Positions 32,001-42,949 of a stretch of DNA of 64,000 bases are shown here, piece by piece. Origin of the DNA: Apium graveolens (taxonomy: Eukaryota; Streptophyta; Magnoliopsida; Apiales; Apiaceae); NCBI RefSeq assembly GCF_009905375.1, contig NC_133657.1, positions 48,763,231 to 48,827,230 on the forward strand, read 5' to 3'. The notes under the pieces are model-generated. The model made no database searches. It saw only the letters and a list, made by a program, of their open reading frames with translations, and was not told the DNA's origin. Both the position numbers and the translations under genes were made by a program. Positions within the stretch are counted from its first letter, which is position 1, and the number at the start of each line of letters is the position of its first letter.

Positions 32001-32440
32001 GGGTTCTTTTAAACAAAGTGAAAAGAAGCTCAGAGTTGAATGAAGTTCTTCGGGAAAGACTTAAAGAGTTTGCCAGCAGGGCTAGTCCTCAAGTGGTCAA
32101 CAATCCTCATCAAGTGAGATTCTTTAAGTCTGATTGTCTTCAAATCTGTCAGCTAGATGTACAATCTCTTAAAGACTACTCAGCTAAGCATCTGGTCTGG
32201 ATGGAACATCATTTGAGAACAGCTGGATATTCATCCATGTTGAAGACTCAAGCTGCTGACTTGATTCAAGCTTATTGTGAGAAGAATGTTAAAAGGTACA
32301 ATCAACTCAAGAATAAGTTGAAGACAGTTGGAGTTCAACCAGTCAGACCTGCAAGCTTCACTTCAGAAAAGGATCGTGTTTTTGACAAGGAATTGCTTCA
32401 AGATTTAGAAGAAGGTGAAGTCAGAAGAGAAGACAACTAA
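29054..32440 (+). CDS. Copia B ORF3 (SIRE-type third ORF), intact
   Basis: A single uninterrupted frame of 1128 codons starting in a good plant context (AAAAATGGCT). Residues about 1-240 form a folded domain found in third ORFs of SIRE/Maximus elements (annotated elsewhere as putative plant transposon protein; recalled, not searched). Residues about 270-600 are rich in Pro, Ser and Gln with a basic patch (PPPKKRKTYSE) that could be a nuclear signal. A coiled coil lies near 600-640, then a Gly/Ser linker (about 735-750), an acidic segment, and a long charged helix (about 830-900). I see no signal peptide or membrane span, so the name env-like is not supported by the sequence. It is the only intact long ORF of the element. 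Confidence 0.9.
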   Translation: MALNFQIVAHNQVGYFNPEKCDVEKFKPWIRFLNDHSIVSSAIKSNVILNVDLLRLICTTSTVADDSKSFSFTIANTQYVVDETVVNRALNFPLDNFCNLPSENDITNFFNAIHYQGVINLTKLSKSNLVSEWDIFFDTLSKVFANCTKSNFHNITSTLQYIGLAVVFNQRINFGKLLFPILLRRLTSALRDHSTNRRVSCYYARFLMLIADHLLTPEHKSLFANSAVTEPPPVSKKIYTRQDTTFKFMQVPVLVSAFMANYIPLPIFNLPGHEQQPQPPVVQATQTLPLQVVIPLSHSRPTSVNRPSVVDRADHEVVEPQLQSQVIEPNTESHSISPSPPLSKMLPRRLLGSSKMSNLSEPSALPPPKKRKTYSEASESPSLSSQQDMDFEMANEQLLEASSQQDASIEIHHRAMASCTESSTIPLLTMEPYTSPDNTQDTQRGVHVESVTVPAIVTAEEHSHASEGKYDSPPSLIESFSPLPDQTPLAPLWDSPLADLSGESGGQLGQSIPEAIQTSIPKDLIALTEDRDSRIPIAPPLTSLEEARVIFYAGTQEQQLEDSSRAIILRETHAREMSEPNTSELQVRAHTDTDTVNLLAQIAALKEELAKSQAEAQAFKAQVVERSSSSTSVDNQLAIIRNDISDLKTTVIPKLNSIQDTPNLSADDISNFCSLHTRMTSLEDLVEMNHSLDNSRFLKIETGMEHLNEGMNHLYYMIKNSHCPNEEQRAYFEGPSGGGSGSGSGGGFKGKSVEDPSTKGEKKGGSSSKGKEKDTSAGDKGKADDAYYSGEQDDFDIFDIPTEPAQEDKDGLFEAEEESDFEDWEEEDTVDPRFEKEFQKEKSEMQRKEAELKKVSQIIDRRKDIQRTETLQKQRLHDIKAQERRRDVRLKIGGKWDEARRVLDMPQLCTNNDRQFLHLLDKLEISNPNNDMYMNAIKTEVSRITAAFDRSLNEMSIFVYCQSEGSFKVSLHLFENRSLSEIWVLLNKVKRSSELNEVLRERLKEFASRASPQVVNNPHQVRFFKSDCLQICQLDVQSLKDYSAKHLVWMEHHLRTAGYSSMLKTQAADLIQAYCEKNVKRYNQLKNKLKTVGVQPVRPASFTSEKDRVFDKELLQDLEEGEVRREDN

Positions 32441-32702
32441 AGTCAATTAGCTCAAAACTCAATGTAATATGATTAGAGCGTTATGAATCAAGATAGTCTA
32501 ATGTAGTTATATGTTCAGGCTAGAGGAACATCTAGCTTGTATTCACTTGTAAATTTCATTTGGAATCTGGAAAATGTTAAATATAATCCAGAACTTTTCT
32601 GCTATTTACTTTACATTACTGTTCATATCTTTTTCTTATTTGTTAGTTGAGTTATCCTCTAGGTATTTGTTGTTATTGTCTAACAAGCAAATAGGGGGAG
32701 AT
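32441..32702 (+). promoter_or_regulatory. 3' untranslated region and polypurine tract of B
   Basis: No coding potential. It ends with AAATAGGGGGAGAT at 32689-32702, the plus-strand primer, immediately before the 3' LTR. Confidence 0.85.
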
Positions 32703-34062
32703 TGAAAGGCATATGTCATAGCCTACTCGTTTATTCGAGTATTTAACTCAACTCAAATAAGAATGTAATAAGTAAATAGTGGATCAAGCATCAGAGAGAT
32801 CTCACAAAGTAACATCTGTCAAAGAATAAAGAAACATTGTTCATCTGCAGTCTTGAAGATTCACTGGAAGAAGTTCAAGAAGTTGATCATGCCTCAGTGA
32901 TATAAATCAAGATCGTGGAATTAATCAAGTGACAGAGATCTCGTCAAGGTATCATTTATTACAAGGATTCAATCAGAACAACAAAGTCAAGACATGAAGA
33001 AACGTCACGAAAGTTAGTCACTCATGAACCAGACAGTACATCGAGTGTCAGCATTGAAGTGACGGAATTGATTCATAAGTCTCGAAGATTGTCTGAAGAA
33101 TGGATGCTGCTCAGGGTTAGTATTAATTCTCTATTAATTAATTAAGTCATATAATTTAATTAAGAAAATAAATTAACTCTGCAAGGATTAATTTATTGAT
33201 TAATTGAATTAAATTGATTAATTAATTTAGAATTAATAATGAGGATTTTCAGAATATTAATTGATTAAAATCTGTGATAATTCTAAAAAGACAACTGATT
33301 GTACTAGTATGACAATCGGTATGACAATTGATAGTCATACCGAATGTCTTACTAATTCAGTTAATTGTTTTGATAGAATTTTTACTTAGATTAAATTCAA
33401 TTATGTATTCAGAAAAACAATTTCATTTGAACTAATATGACAATCGGTATGACAATCAATAGTCATACCGAAAGTCTTGCTAGTTCATTTTAATTGTCTT
33501 CCTAGCTCTATTAGATTGTCTCACCGAAAGTCATTCAAGCTCAAATGGATTGTCACACCAGTTCTCAACAACTTCGGCTGTGATTGTTTAAAAGAAGCAG
33601 AAGACACTATCTCATATTAACATTGATAAAATACAGAGCAGCAAGACACAGAACAAGAAAAAGCAGAGAACAAAAGAAAAATATTTCATCTTCCATCTGC
33701 TTATTCAAGATCAAATATTCTAGCTTGTTAATGTTAAATCCAAACCACTAGAATTACTTATCTTGTTCTTGTATATCAATCTAGCGGATTAAAATCCCTA
33801 GAACTTAATCTCAAATCGCTTTTAGCATTTGATCTTTTAATTACAAAAATAGAAAAAGTTCATGTCGAATTTATTCTAAATTTGTAATAATTGATTTGAG
33901 ATTAAACCCTTGTAATCGATACCGTAGTTGTAACACCTTTCAAGTTTAATAAAAGTTTTATTTAACTTGAAGTTTGTTTCACAATTTTATTCCGCATTTT
34001 ATTCGAAGAAACGGTATTGTTTGCATTCAACCCCCCTTCTACAAACAAATTGGGACCTAACA
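32703..34062 (+). mobile_element. Copia B, 3' LTR (1360 bp)
   Basis: Identical to 20763-22122 at every position compared. Identical LTRs indicate a very recent insertion. Confidence 0.95.
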
Positions 34063-34067
34063 GTTTA
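34063..34067. repeat. Target-site duplication GTTTA, right
   Basis: Partner of 20758-20762. Confidence 0.95.
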
Positions 34068-34117
34068 GCTTATTGATAGGCACCACTCATGTTGCTAGTA
34101 TATATATTTACTTCCGA

Positions 34118-34441
34118 GAATACATAGCTGCTGGAAGTTGATGTGCTTAAGTGCTTTGGATTAGAAATCAGCTAATGGACTATGGCCTAGTGTTACACAA
34201 AATTCCAATTATGTGTGACAATACTAGTGTTATTTCTATTGTGGCTAATCCTGTTAATTATTATAAGACAAGGCACATTGATGTAAACCATTTTATTAGA
34301 GAACATGTTGCAAATGGTACCATTGAGCTCATTTTTGTTCCAACAGAAAAATAATTAGCTGACATTTTTACTAAACCTTTGGATGAAGCAACTTTCACTA
34401 GACTTGTAGGTGAAATTGGAATGTTAAATTCTTCATCCTAA
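34118..34441 (+). pseudogene. Copia C RNase H end
   Basis: One frame reads the end of a SIRE-type RNase H ([51 protein letters not shown]). It ends at TAA 34439. It has stops at 34139 (TGA), 34148 (TAA where B has CAG) and 34352 (TAA where B has CAA). Everything upstream of pol is missing, because B and the chromovirus fragment lie on that side. Confidence 0.9.
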
Positions 34442-34693
34442 GGCAAGAACTCAGCTAATGTGTTACAGCAGATTAATTTCTAGTAAATCAAAATTAATTT
34501 GATTTTATTAGAAATTAGCTTAAATATGAATTATAAACTTTTCAGAAATCTCTGCATATTTAATTTTCAAAAATAAAAATTCAGCCTGGATTTTTTCAAT
34601 TCTAAGAAAACTGTCAAAATGTTAATTTATATCTTCAACATGTAAAATAAACACAAGATAGAATCAAAATAATCAAGAGCATATAGAGAACTG

Positions 34694-34870
34694 AGTTCTC
34701 GATAAGACTAATTGACTTATCGACAAGTCATTTTAAGACTTCTCGAGTGAGTTCTCGATAAGTCAATTTTCTGACTTCGCAAGGGACTTCTCAATAAGCT
34801 TTATTATGACTTATCGATAAGTCATTGTAGAGTTCTCTATAAGTGTTAATTCACAGAGTTCTCTACAGGT
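34694..34870. repeat. GACTTATCGATAAGTC motif array in C
   Basis: Includes a perfect 20-bp palindrome at 34806-34825 (half-site ATGACTTATC), a near-palindrome at 34713-34731, and single half-sites such as TTCTCGATAAG. Half-sites continue at 35027-35210 up to the TATA box. Confidence 0.9.
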
Positions 34871-35173
34871 ACATTTAGAATTATAAATAACTCAGAACTG
34901 AAATAATTTAAAATTCAATAAATTATTCTCGTAAATTGCTCTTGATAAATTCATTCTAAATTTATTTGGATTTATTTAAATAAAAATTTAAATTAATTTA
35001 GTCAATTTTAGGACAAACTGAGTATTTATTTGACATTTCGATAAGTTAATTTTAGTTCTCTAAAAGAGTTAATTAAAATGACTTCTCGATATGTAATTCC
35101 TTTCAAAATGACTTCTCGATAAGTATACTCCAAACGTCTATTTTTGAGTCCTCGATAAGTCATTTGCTTTTAC

Positions 35174-35181
35174 TATAAATA
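35174..35181 (+). promoter_or_regulatory. TATA box ahead of C ORF3
   Basis: TATAAATA, placed after the last motif cluster and 138 bases before ATG 35319, a typical plant 5' leader length. Confidence 0.55.
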
Positions 35182-35318
35182 CTCAGACATCTCGATACAT
35201 ATACTTACGCCTTCGAGAACTCTAAGTGACCTAGCTTTTTCAATTCAAAACCGATTTCTCTCTGATTTGAAACTCTTTGTCACAAAATTTTCTTACCATT
35301 CACTCTTACTCAACAACA

Positions 35319-38300
35319 ATGGCACTTAATATTGTTAGAGCTACAATCCCAGAGAAAGGAACCAATTATCTTGCCTTTACTAATGCTAACCAAGCCCCTA
35401 ATAGTTCTAAGGGGTTTGTGAAATTCTTGTCTGAATCCTATCTTGCAGGGGCTTTAACTGCTAACCCAGTCCTGTACTTGGATGTTTTGCATGAGTTTTG
35501 GACAACAGCTGTGGTGAGAACTGTCATGAATGAGAACTTAGTATCTTTGGTGATAACTTGCACAATTGGAGGCCAACAGGTAGAGTTCAATAAGCCAGAT
35601 GTGAATGCAGCTTTGGGTCTTTCAACTGCAAATCTAGTGAAGATGCCAACACAAGATGAGCTTGCTGAGTTCATGGACTTCATCAACTATGGTGGAAGAA
35701 TCAACCTGGCAAGCTTGAATAGAACAAACCTAAGGAAGGAATGGTCCTTTGTGTTTGATTCTATAGTAAGGGCCTTCACATAAAGGAAGAAAGGGTATGA
35801 CAACATCTCAAGTGTGGTGCAAAAGTTGGTGTTCTTAATAGCCCACAACAGACACTTGAATGTTGGTCTATTGATCTTGGAAGAACTTTCCACCAGGCTA
35901 ACCATGCCCCAGCCTGCTAGAAGTAAGGAAATTTTATTTCCTAGATTTATTATATCTACTTTAAATCATAAAGTAACAGACATACATTTGTTGAATGGAA
36001 TAGATAACACTAAAATAGGCAATTGTAAGCAGTCCAAAATAATATTTGGTTCACTTACTACAAAGAACAAGGTAAATGTAAGTCTGAAAATCACTTCATG
36101 ATGGAGAGGTTTAAGACTTACCCTTACCCAATGCCTGACATGAGATCAAATGTACAATCTAGTACAATTATGGTCCCTGAACCTGTAGAAGTTCAAATAC
36201 AGGAAAACCAACAGGGGCCTTCCCAAGCTAAAACCACTTCTTCAAACCAAATAGCTGTTAGGAAACCAACCACTTCATCCTCTCAAAAGGGTGAAGCAAG
36301 TAAAAAGAAGAGAAAGCAGATAACATTTACTATTATGAATGAGAGTGGTGAGGTACAAGTACAACATGAGTCACCTTTGGTCAGAAAAACAAAGAAGGCT
36401 AAGCAAACTGAGTTGACCACTCAAGCCACCTCTGTATCCTCCCAAAAGGATGCAGTTGTACAAATGGGGCCAAAATAGACTTTAGAGACATCCTCTCAAC
36501 AGGGTGTTTCTGTTGAAAAGGGCATTCCCCCAAATGCATTATGTAAAGAGTCTACACAACCATCACATGATCAAATACAAGTGTATGGAAGGAGAAATAA
36601 GGATGACACACACAAGGAGAGCATATCTCTTGAAGCTCCCTCATCCATTAAGGGGGAGCTGCCAACACTCAGTCCTAAACTTCAAACTCTTATATCTAAT
36701 ATTCCTTCTTATTATACTGAAACACTTAAATCAAATCCTCAAGTGTTTCCCCAATCAAGTGACTTGGTTCAAGAAACTTTGCTCACCACCCAGACACCAA
36801 ATTCAGATGGTGAGAGGCTACTAGTTGGGGTAGACCTTGATGACACCATCACAAACATGGGGGATTCATCAGTTTTGACTGAAAACCCATGGTGGTTGTA
36901 AATGCACCTTCATGTGAAAATCAGTCTTCACAGACTGTAAGGTTTGAGGGTAGTACTCCTGAGGGGGAGCTATCTAAATCCTCTCCAATTCAATTGGAGG
37001 TTCCTGTTCCAGGAATAAATCTTCTCAAAACCCTAGCAGAAATTGCATTAGCAATTGATGTTAGGAGTACAATTGCCAATGATTTTGTCATAGAGAAGGC
37101 AAGTCTAGCGCATTTAAGTGACAGTGTGGTGCAAGATACATAAGGGTTTGAGGCTGTGCAATTGACAGTAGCACAGTCAAATCCCCTCCAATTCAAATGG
37201 AGGTTCCCACAACTGGTGAGGAACAACACCCTGTCATAACCATAATGCAAACTGTGAGTTCAACTGTGACTTCTGTCACAGGTGTTCCTGGCTCCTCACA
37301 AATCCAAACAACTGAACCCTCAACTTCTCAACCAATTCATCTGGTCTTCAACTGTCTACAAGAAGCTGCACGTCAATCTAATCTTGAAGATTTCAGGGTT
37401 GATCAGCTAGCTGGACTTGCACAGATCTCTCAACAACTCTTGACCTCAGATATGTCTAAGCAAGATTACCAAGCCAGGATGCTCTCATATCAAACAGATG
37501 TCCATGAACAACAAGATAAAATTGTTAATGAAGCTGAACATGATGGCAACTGTGATGCTTGACTAAACAAGGACTACAATTTGGAGATGGAAGGTGTTTT
37601 AGCTAAATTCAGGGAAGACTATTTAACTCTTTTGGGAAGCAATACTAAAGCCTTAACCCCTACTGAAGTCTATGATGCCATCAATAAAGTTTCCAAAGCC
37701 CAACTCAAAGTTTTCCATCTCTTTGGAAGAGCTAGAACTCAGGTTGATTGGTCATGAAGACAGGGTAAGGAAATTGTTAAATGAGAAGATGGATGAGATT
37801 ATACCTCACAAGTCAAGATCACTTCAAAGTTTCAACACTTTGCTGACCAAATGACAAGGATAGATAAGTCTACTATGGAAAAAGATGTCAAAAATCTCAG
37901 AAAGTCTTTTATTGCTCTTCATGAAGTGGTTCAACAACAAATAACAACTTCAAATGACACAAAGCTTAAGTTGAACCAGCTTTACCAAAGCAGATATGAG
38001 CCTTCTGCACTGCTAATGAAGGGTATCAAACAAGCTGTGGAAGACACATTTGGACCTTCTACTTCTTCCAGCTCTCATCAACCTGTCTCAACATCTGCAA
38101 ATCTTCAAATTCAGTCTCTTCAACAATAAGTCTCCAACTTGCAGTCTTCCAATGACTCACTCACAGCTCAAGTGCATGCTCTCACCTCATTGGTGCAGAT
38201 TCAACAAACAGATATACATACCTTGGTAGACTCCCACAAGCACTTACAAATGCAAAATGTTGTGGCTTTGGGAGCTATCATGGGAAAACTTAACTTACCT

Positions 38301-40094
38301 CTTCCTGCACTTCCAGAAGTTGTGAGGCCTGAAATTCCTACTCCCCTTCTTATGCCTGCCAACAAGACTAAGGGGGAGATAGAGCCTAGGCTATTAAGAT
38401 CATCTACTCAAAATGTCCCAGCTACTAAAAAGAGCAAAATTCAAGAAGTGGATATTGGAATGGAGATGCTCATTAGGGCAGCTGAGGAACCAAGTCTGAG
38501 CAGGGAATTTGATTAATTGATCAAGGCTCTCAGGGATTCTCTCAATAATAATTTCTTCACCTACAAAAAGGCCTTGGACATGACAATAAACTCTATAAGG
38601 GTGATCTTTGTGACTAAGGATAACTTTCAGGAGAAAAGAATTGTGATCAACATAAATGACTCAGGGGTAGACAGGTGTATGCAGGTGTCCCTTAACTATC
38701 TTATCTCCAAAAGGGCATCTGAGTTGGACATCCTGATAAACAAAGTCAGAAGAGTGATTCCTGAAGACACTCTCTTGCTAACTGAACTGAAAAATGCTCA
38801 AGTGGCTGCTCTACCTGAAGCATATCTACATCCAAGCAAGGGAGTGGCATACATCTATCCTACAACCAAACCTGGCAAACATTTTCAGATCCCTAAGTAA
38901 TATGTCATGGCAAACAAAAAGCTAATCATGATTTCGGAGACTGAGTTGAAAGTCAAGCAAAATAATATTGTTAAAGATGAAGAGATGATTAAGTTATTGG
39001 GGAAACATTTGAGAAATCCTGAAAACAACTTGCCTAAAACTCAAATCAATAAGGATAACTTGGATGATGATGAGCAGGGGAAAGATGATCAAAAACCTTC
39101 TGGATCAAATGCAAGTCAATCCTCTAAGGCAGCTAGAAGTAAAGATAAGAAGAAGGAGGAGAAAAAGAGAGGTGAGGAGAGAAGGAAAAAGAAAAATGAG
39201 GACAGTTCAGGACCACACCAACAAACCATAAAAATCCAAACTAACAAAGCTCAACCCTATGTGCCAACAAACTCAAACATCAAACCTCCTCAAATCTCTA
39301 AGCGTAAATTCCTATACAAACAAACTGCCAACACCTTTCAAAAAATAACAATCACCTCAAGCCAAACATTTCTCAAGAATATCACAAACCTACCTTATGT
39401 CAAGCCATCACTCAAAATTCACTACAAGTCTGTTGGGAGGAAACCTAAGAAAGCTAAGCATACTGAAAAAGTACAAGTTACTGAGAGGGCCATCTGCAAT
39501 TATTACAAGGAAAGTGATTTTCTACCTCTAAACTAGTGCAACTCAGATGAAGACTACTTTCAACAACTAGCTGAGAAAATAGTCAGAGTTTGGGTTGTAA
39601 CACTAAGGGAAATAATAATCTACTATGAAGATGGGTCCTTCACATTTATTGGATGCAACTTAATGGACACCTTTTCACCCACATAAATTAAGAGAGTGAT
39701 AAGTTTACTGAAGGATAAGGATAATGCTACAAGAGCATGGAGATCTGTTTTAGCTAAATGGTTGATTGTAAGGGAGGAAAGAAGAACAAGGAATAAAGCT
39801 GAATATGAGGAGAGGAAGAGGAAGTATGATGAGGAGATTACAATATATATTAAAAGATCAGAAGAACTCAAGGAAAAAGGAATGAGCAGAATTCTCAAGG
39901 ATGGAAGATTTGTAAATGTCAAAGCTGGCACATTCTCAAAGTTTAGGATTGATTTGCAAGATGGTTATCCAAAGCCAGACAGACTCAAACATGTGGAAGC
40001 TCTAAGAGGGACACCAATCATAGAGGAACTTGAAACTATTGTTTACTTAAAGGACCTCATTAGAGAAGAAACAAAAGACACAGTCTTTGTCTGA
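35319..40094 (+). pseudogene. Copia C ORF3, broken
   Basis: Starts MALNIVRATIPEKG. The N-terminal domain (to about 35900) is comparable in position and layout to that of B ORF3. It is followed by low-complexity Ser/Thr/Gln regions, a Lys-rich segment (39120-39210) and a conserved C-terminal block (about 39540-40094). That block has a counterpart in the minus-strand copy at 41800-42940. Several frame changes occur before 37850. From 37851 to 40094 a single frame is kept, broken only by stops at 38127, 38514, 38898, 39534 and 39684, each TAA or TAG and plausibly a former Gln codon. Other stops are at 35781, 36476, 37141 and 37560. No membrane span is seen. Confidence 0.85.
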
Positions 40095-40240
40095 TGCATG
40101 CAACTATTTAAATTCAAGAAATCACCTAATGTATAAATGTTGTAATTGTGTCAATTTTTATGTATTAGTCTTATTTTCTATTGTAGCTTGGGGTTAGTCT
40201 TGTTAATAGGCATGAATTTATGTTAAGCAATATTCTCACA

Positions 40241-40253
40241 AATTGGGGGAGAT
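40241..40253 (+). promoter_or_regulatory. Polypurine tract of copia C
   Basis: AATTGGGGGAGAT directly before the TGTTGTGCAA start of the C LTR. Confidence 0.85.
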
Positions 40254-40614
40254 TGTTGTGCAAGACATGCATGTACAATAACAAGACTAAGTTTGACAAC
40301 CCTAAGTAAGTTGTATGGTAATCTATGTTTGCATTGTGTATTGTAACACTTAAGTCTGTAAAAATGTTCAAGGGCGGACTGGAGTCTTTTTCTGTAAACA
40401 GTATCAAGCCTAAGAATTCTATCTGGAAGAAGATCAAGAAGATCATGCCTCAGAAGAATTGTGAAGAAGCTTGGAGTTGAATAAATCTGTTTTGGGAAAA
40501 ATATTCTAAGTCAAGATCTCTACAAGTCACATATTAAGTATTATAGAGAAGTCATTCGAGAACTCCAGAATGACTTATCGACAAGTCAGGAAAAGCTACT
40601 AGAGAACTCAGAGA
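40254..40614 (+). mobile_element. Copia C, 3' LTR fragment (361 bp)
   Basis: Starts TGTTGTGCAAGAC after the polypurine tract. It is cut at 40614 by the inverted A-family LTR. Before the cut it carries GACTTATCGACAAGTCA at 40571-40587, the same motif as the C spacer. The rest of the LTR is not found in the window. Confidence 0.85.
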
Positions 40615-41594
40615 TGTTATTCCCAAACAATCTAAGAGGAATTACAGAAGGGGGGTTGAATGTAATTTCAGATTCTTTTTGAATTTTAAGAACAGTTATA
40701 TTATGAATATATAACTGTGTTTGATTTGGCAATGGTGCGGAATGAAAGTAGTAAAGAAATCAAATCACAAAGTAATTAAATACAAGTACTTAAAAACTTT
40801 CTGGTGGATTGAACTTATCCACCAGATATATATATTAAGTAGAGAACTCTGTGTTATAACGTTGTACACAGCTGCATACAAATTGAACTACAAGAATATA
40901 GAAATTTTTACTTAGTTACTAGTTCTACTTACTACTCTTGGTTTATATATCACCAAGTCACGTGATAAAAAGATAAACAAATAAGACCAAGTGTTTCTAG
41001 TCTAATCTCATGCTTCTTCATTTCACAATCCAGCATCTTTTAATATCTTCAGTTTAGCATAGAAATGAAAATGCTTCTTTGTTCTCTAAAACCTGAATTA
41101 GGCTGCCACATTTTATTTGCATACAACCAACGTATGTGACTGTCAAGTCACTATCAACTGCTCTTTTGAATTTGATCATCTGTTGAAACTTCAATTGATC
41201 ATCCATTGAAACTTTGGTTGATCATCCGTTGAAACTTCATTGGATCATCTGTTGAAACTATGGTTGATCATCCGTGAAACTTAGTGAAACATCCGTTGCG
41301 ATTGTCTTCATGGCAGTTAACTCCATTTCATTTATACAAGATTACAAGGAATCTAATATTTACAATTAACCAACCTATCTTGCATATCAATCTAGTAGTC
41401 AACATGACTTAAACATTCTACAACATCTAGTTCACTAAGGCATGCAGAAATGTGCTACTAAACTTATTATTACATAAGCTAGTCTTTCAATGGATGTTGA
41501 ATTGATCATCCGTTGAAAGCTACAAAATCACTTAAATAAAATCTACTAAGTGTTTTGTTCAAGTTATCATCAAGTACACAACATATTCCTAAAA
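40615..41594 (-). mobile_element. Copia D, 3' LTR on the minus strand (980 bp)
   Basis: Reads TGTTATTCCCAAACAATC at its plus-strand left edge, the inverse of the copia A LTR end. It ends near ACATATTCCTAAAA, the inverse of TGTTAGGAATATGT with one change. It contains inverse copies of the A-family AACGGATGATC motif (41165-41300, 41484-41519) and an inverse TATA box at about 40942-40949. It is the same family as the LTR at 18006-19009. Confidence 0.88.
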
Positions 41595-42949
41595 ATCTCC
41601 CCCAATTTATGTCTACTGGAATTATAGCCATAAATTAAGAGAAACTTGATGATAACAAAACACTCTATAAACACAGAATGAAATAAAGTAGATAAAATTT
41701 ACAAGTGCTGCAATTTATTGAAAATTCTTACATAGTAAGATTTGTAGAGTATCTCACATATCATTTTCAAGGTGCTCCTCTAGACTGAGCAAATTTGGAT
41801 TACTTTCTTGATTGTCTGAACTTCTTTCCCAACTTCACATTATTTTCCTCAATTTGATTTTGGAGTTGCCTGTAGAACTCAGATTCATCTTCATTTGTTT
41901 GATCCAACTTTTCTTGGATCTCTTTGAGAGTTTCATTGATTGAAATCTTAAGCTGATCTTCCAATCTAAAGAATCTTATGATGCATTTATCATCTTTGAA
42001 CTCCATTATCCAGTATGGCCTCAAATACACCCTATCTCCATTAAAAGGAATTTTCAATACTCTTGGGAGTGCATTTGGTCCTCTCCAGCTATTTCTTATC
42101 TCATCAATCTTGTTTAGTACCATTTTCTTGGCAACTATGTTGAATAAGTTTTTCTTGATTGAGAAGAAGATAGTCACCAAAGTAGAATAGCCTTCATTGA
42201 GAATTCTGTGAATGGGTCATGTCATTTCTCTTCCACCCTTGTACCTGAAGACTAATTTTTCTGGAAGATGTCTGTAGGCATCAATAGCTCTAACTTCATC
42301 TATTTCTTTCAGTTAAAGATTTATGTCTGAGAATTCTTTGATGTCACAGATGAAGAGTTGATCTCCCTTGTTGACAGTTGGCTTGGGTGTAGACAGTGAT
42401 TTGGATTGAAGTTTGATGGGCTTGGTCTTTTTGATAGCTCTTTTCTTTTTCTTTCTTGGATTTACATGGATTGGAATGTTTAGGTCAGGAAGAGGCAGGT
42501 TGTCCCAATCTATGGGTTCATCCTTGGGAATTACAAGTTCACCATGGAAAGTTATGTTAGGATCAACCTTGAATTCAACCTCCTTTATTGTAGGTATGGC
42601 TGGTTGACTTGAAGTTATAGATTGGACATGCATGTAATCATCCTTATCATCATTGAAATCCAACTTCCTCTTGGATGGGAGTTTGTATCTAAATCTCCTG
42701 ATCTGCTTTGACTTTTCTTGCTTTCCTTCAACTGGATTCTCAGATGTCTCGGTTGGCAATATAGCTTCTGTGATCGCAGGTTCTTAGCTTGATTCTTGGC
42801 ATCTAAAGCAGCTTGCTTTTGTTGTTGTTTGAGCCTCACCTTTTCTTCTTTCTTAGCCTTTGCAAACTGTGGATGTCCAGCCACAACACAGATCAATTTA
42901 CCATTTCTATAGATCTTAGCAATTCTTTTCTTTAGCACTGAGTTTCTGG
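41595..42949 (-). pseudogene. Copia D ORF3, C-terminal part, minus strand
   Basis: The polypurine tract (inverse ATCTCCCCCAATTT at 41595-41608) is followed on the minus strand by ORF3 C-terminal coding. Pieces are 41800-42180 (starting in VTIFFSIKKN and ending in a Gln/Glu-rich helix), 42313-42759 and 42615-42938 in different frames, with stops between them. KRIAKIYRNGKLICVVAG corresponds in position to the C element block around 39885-39940. It is interrupted at 42949 by chromovirus X. Confidence 0.8.

Larger units (their letters stand above)
20763..34062 (+). mobile_element. Copia B, complete SIRE/Maximus-type element (13.3 kb)
   Basis: Both LTRs are 1360 bp and identical in a line-by-line reading. 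The element is flanked by GTTTA on each side (20758-20762 and 34063-34067). The order is LTR, primer site, gag, protease, integrase, RT, RNase H, a hairpin-rich spacer, a 1128-aa third ORF, polypurine tract, LTR. The third ORF and the copia pol order place it in the SIRE/Maximus branch. It is a very recent insertion, yet its gag-pol carries three in-frame stops and one frame change, while ORF3 is intact. Confidence 0.95.
34442..35318 (+). promoter_or_regulatory. C spacer between pol and ORF3: candidate internal promoter
   Basis: AT-rich and non-coding. It contains about ten copies or part-copies of a CTCGATAAGTCA-like motif at 34694-34870 and 35027-35210. The motif also appears in the C LTR fragment (40569-40590). 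A TATA box (TATAAATA) at 35174-35181 lies 138 bases before the ORF3 ATG. The start codon context is CAACAACAATGGC, a near-ideal plant context. This repeats the layout in B with a different motif. Confidence 0.6.

Noticed and set aside
29054..32440. A host gene encoding a 1128-aa protein.
   Set aside because: It lies between pol and the polypurine tract inside flanking identical LTRs, and C and D have the same ORF in the same place.
37851..40094. Reassignment of TAA and TAG to glutamine, because stops fall at glutamine positions in one long frame.
   Set aside because: G-to-A changes at conserved Cys, Gly and Asp codons in X and Y, and the GAA-to-TAA stops at 19615 and 25334, fit ordinary transition-driven decay better. 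ORF3 of B ends normally at TAA.
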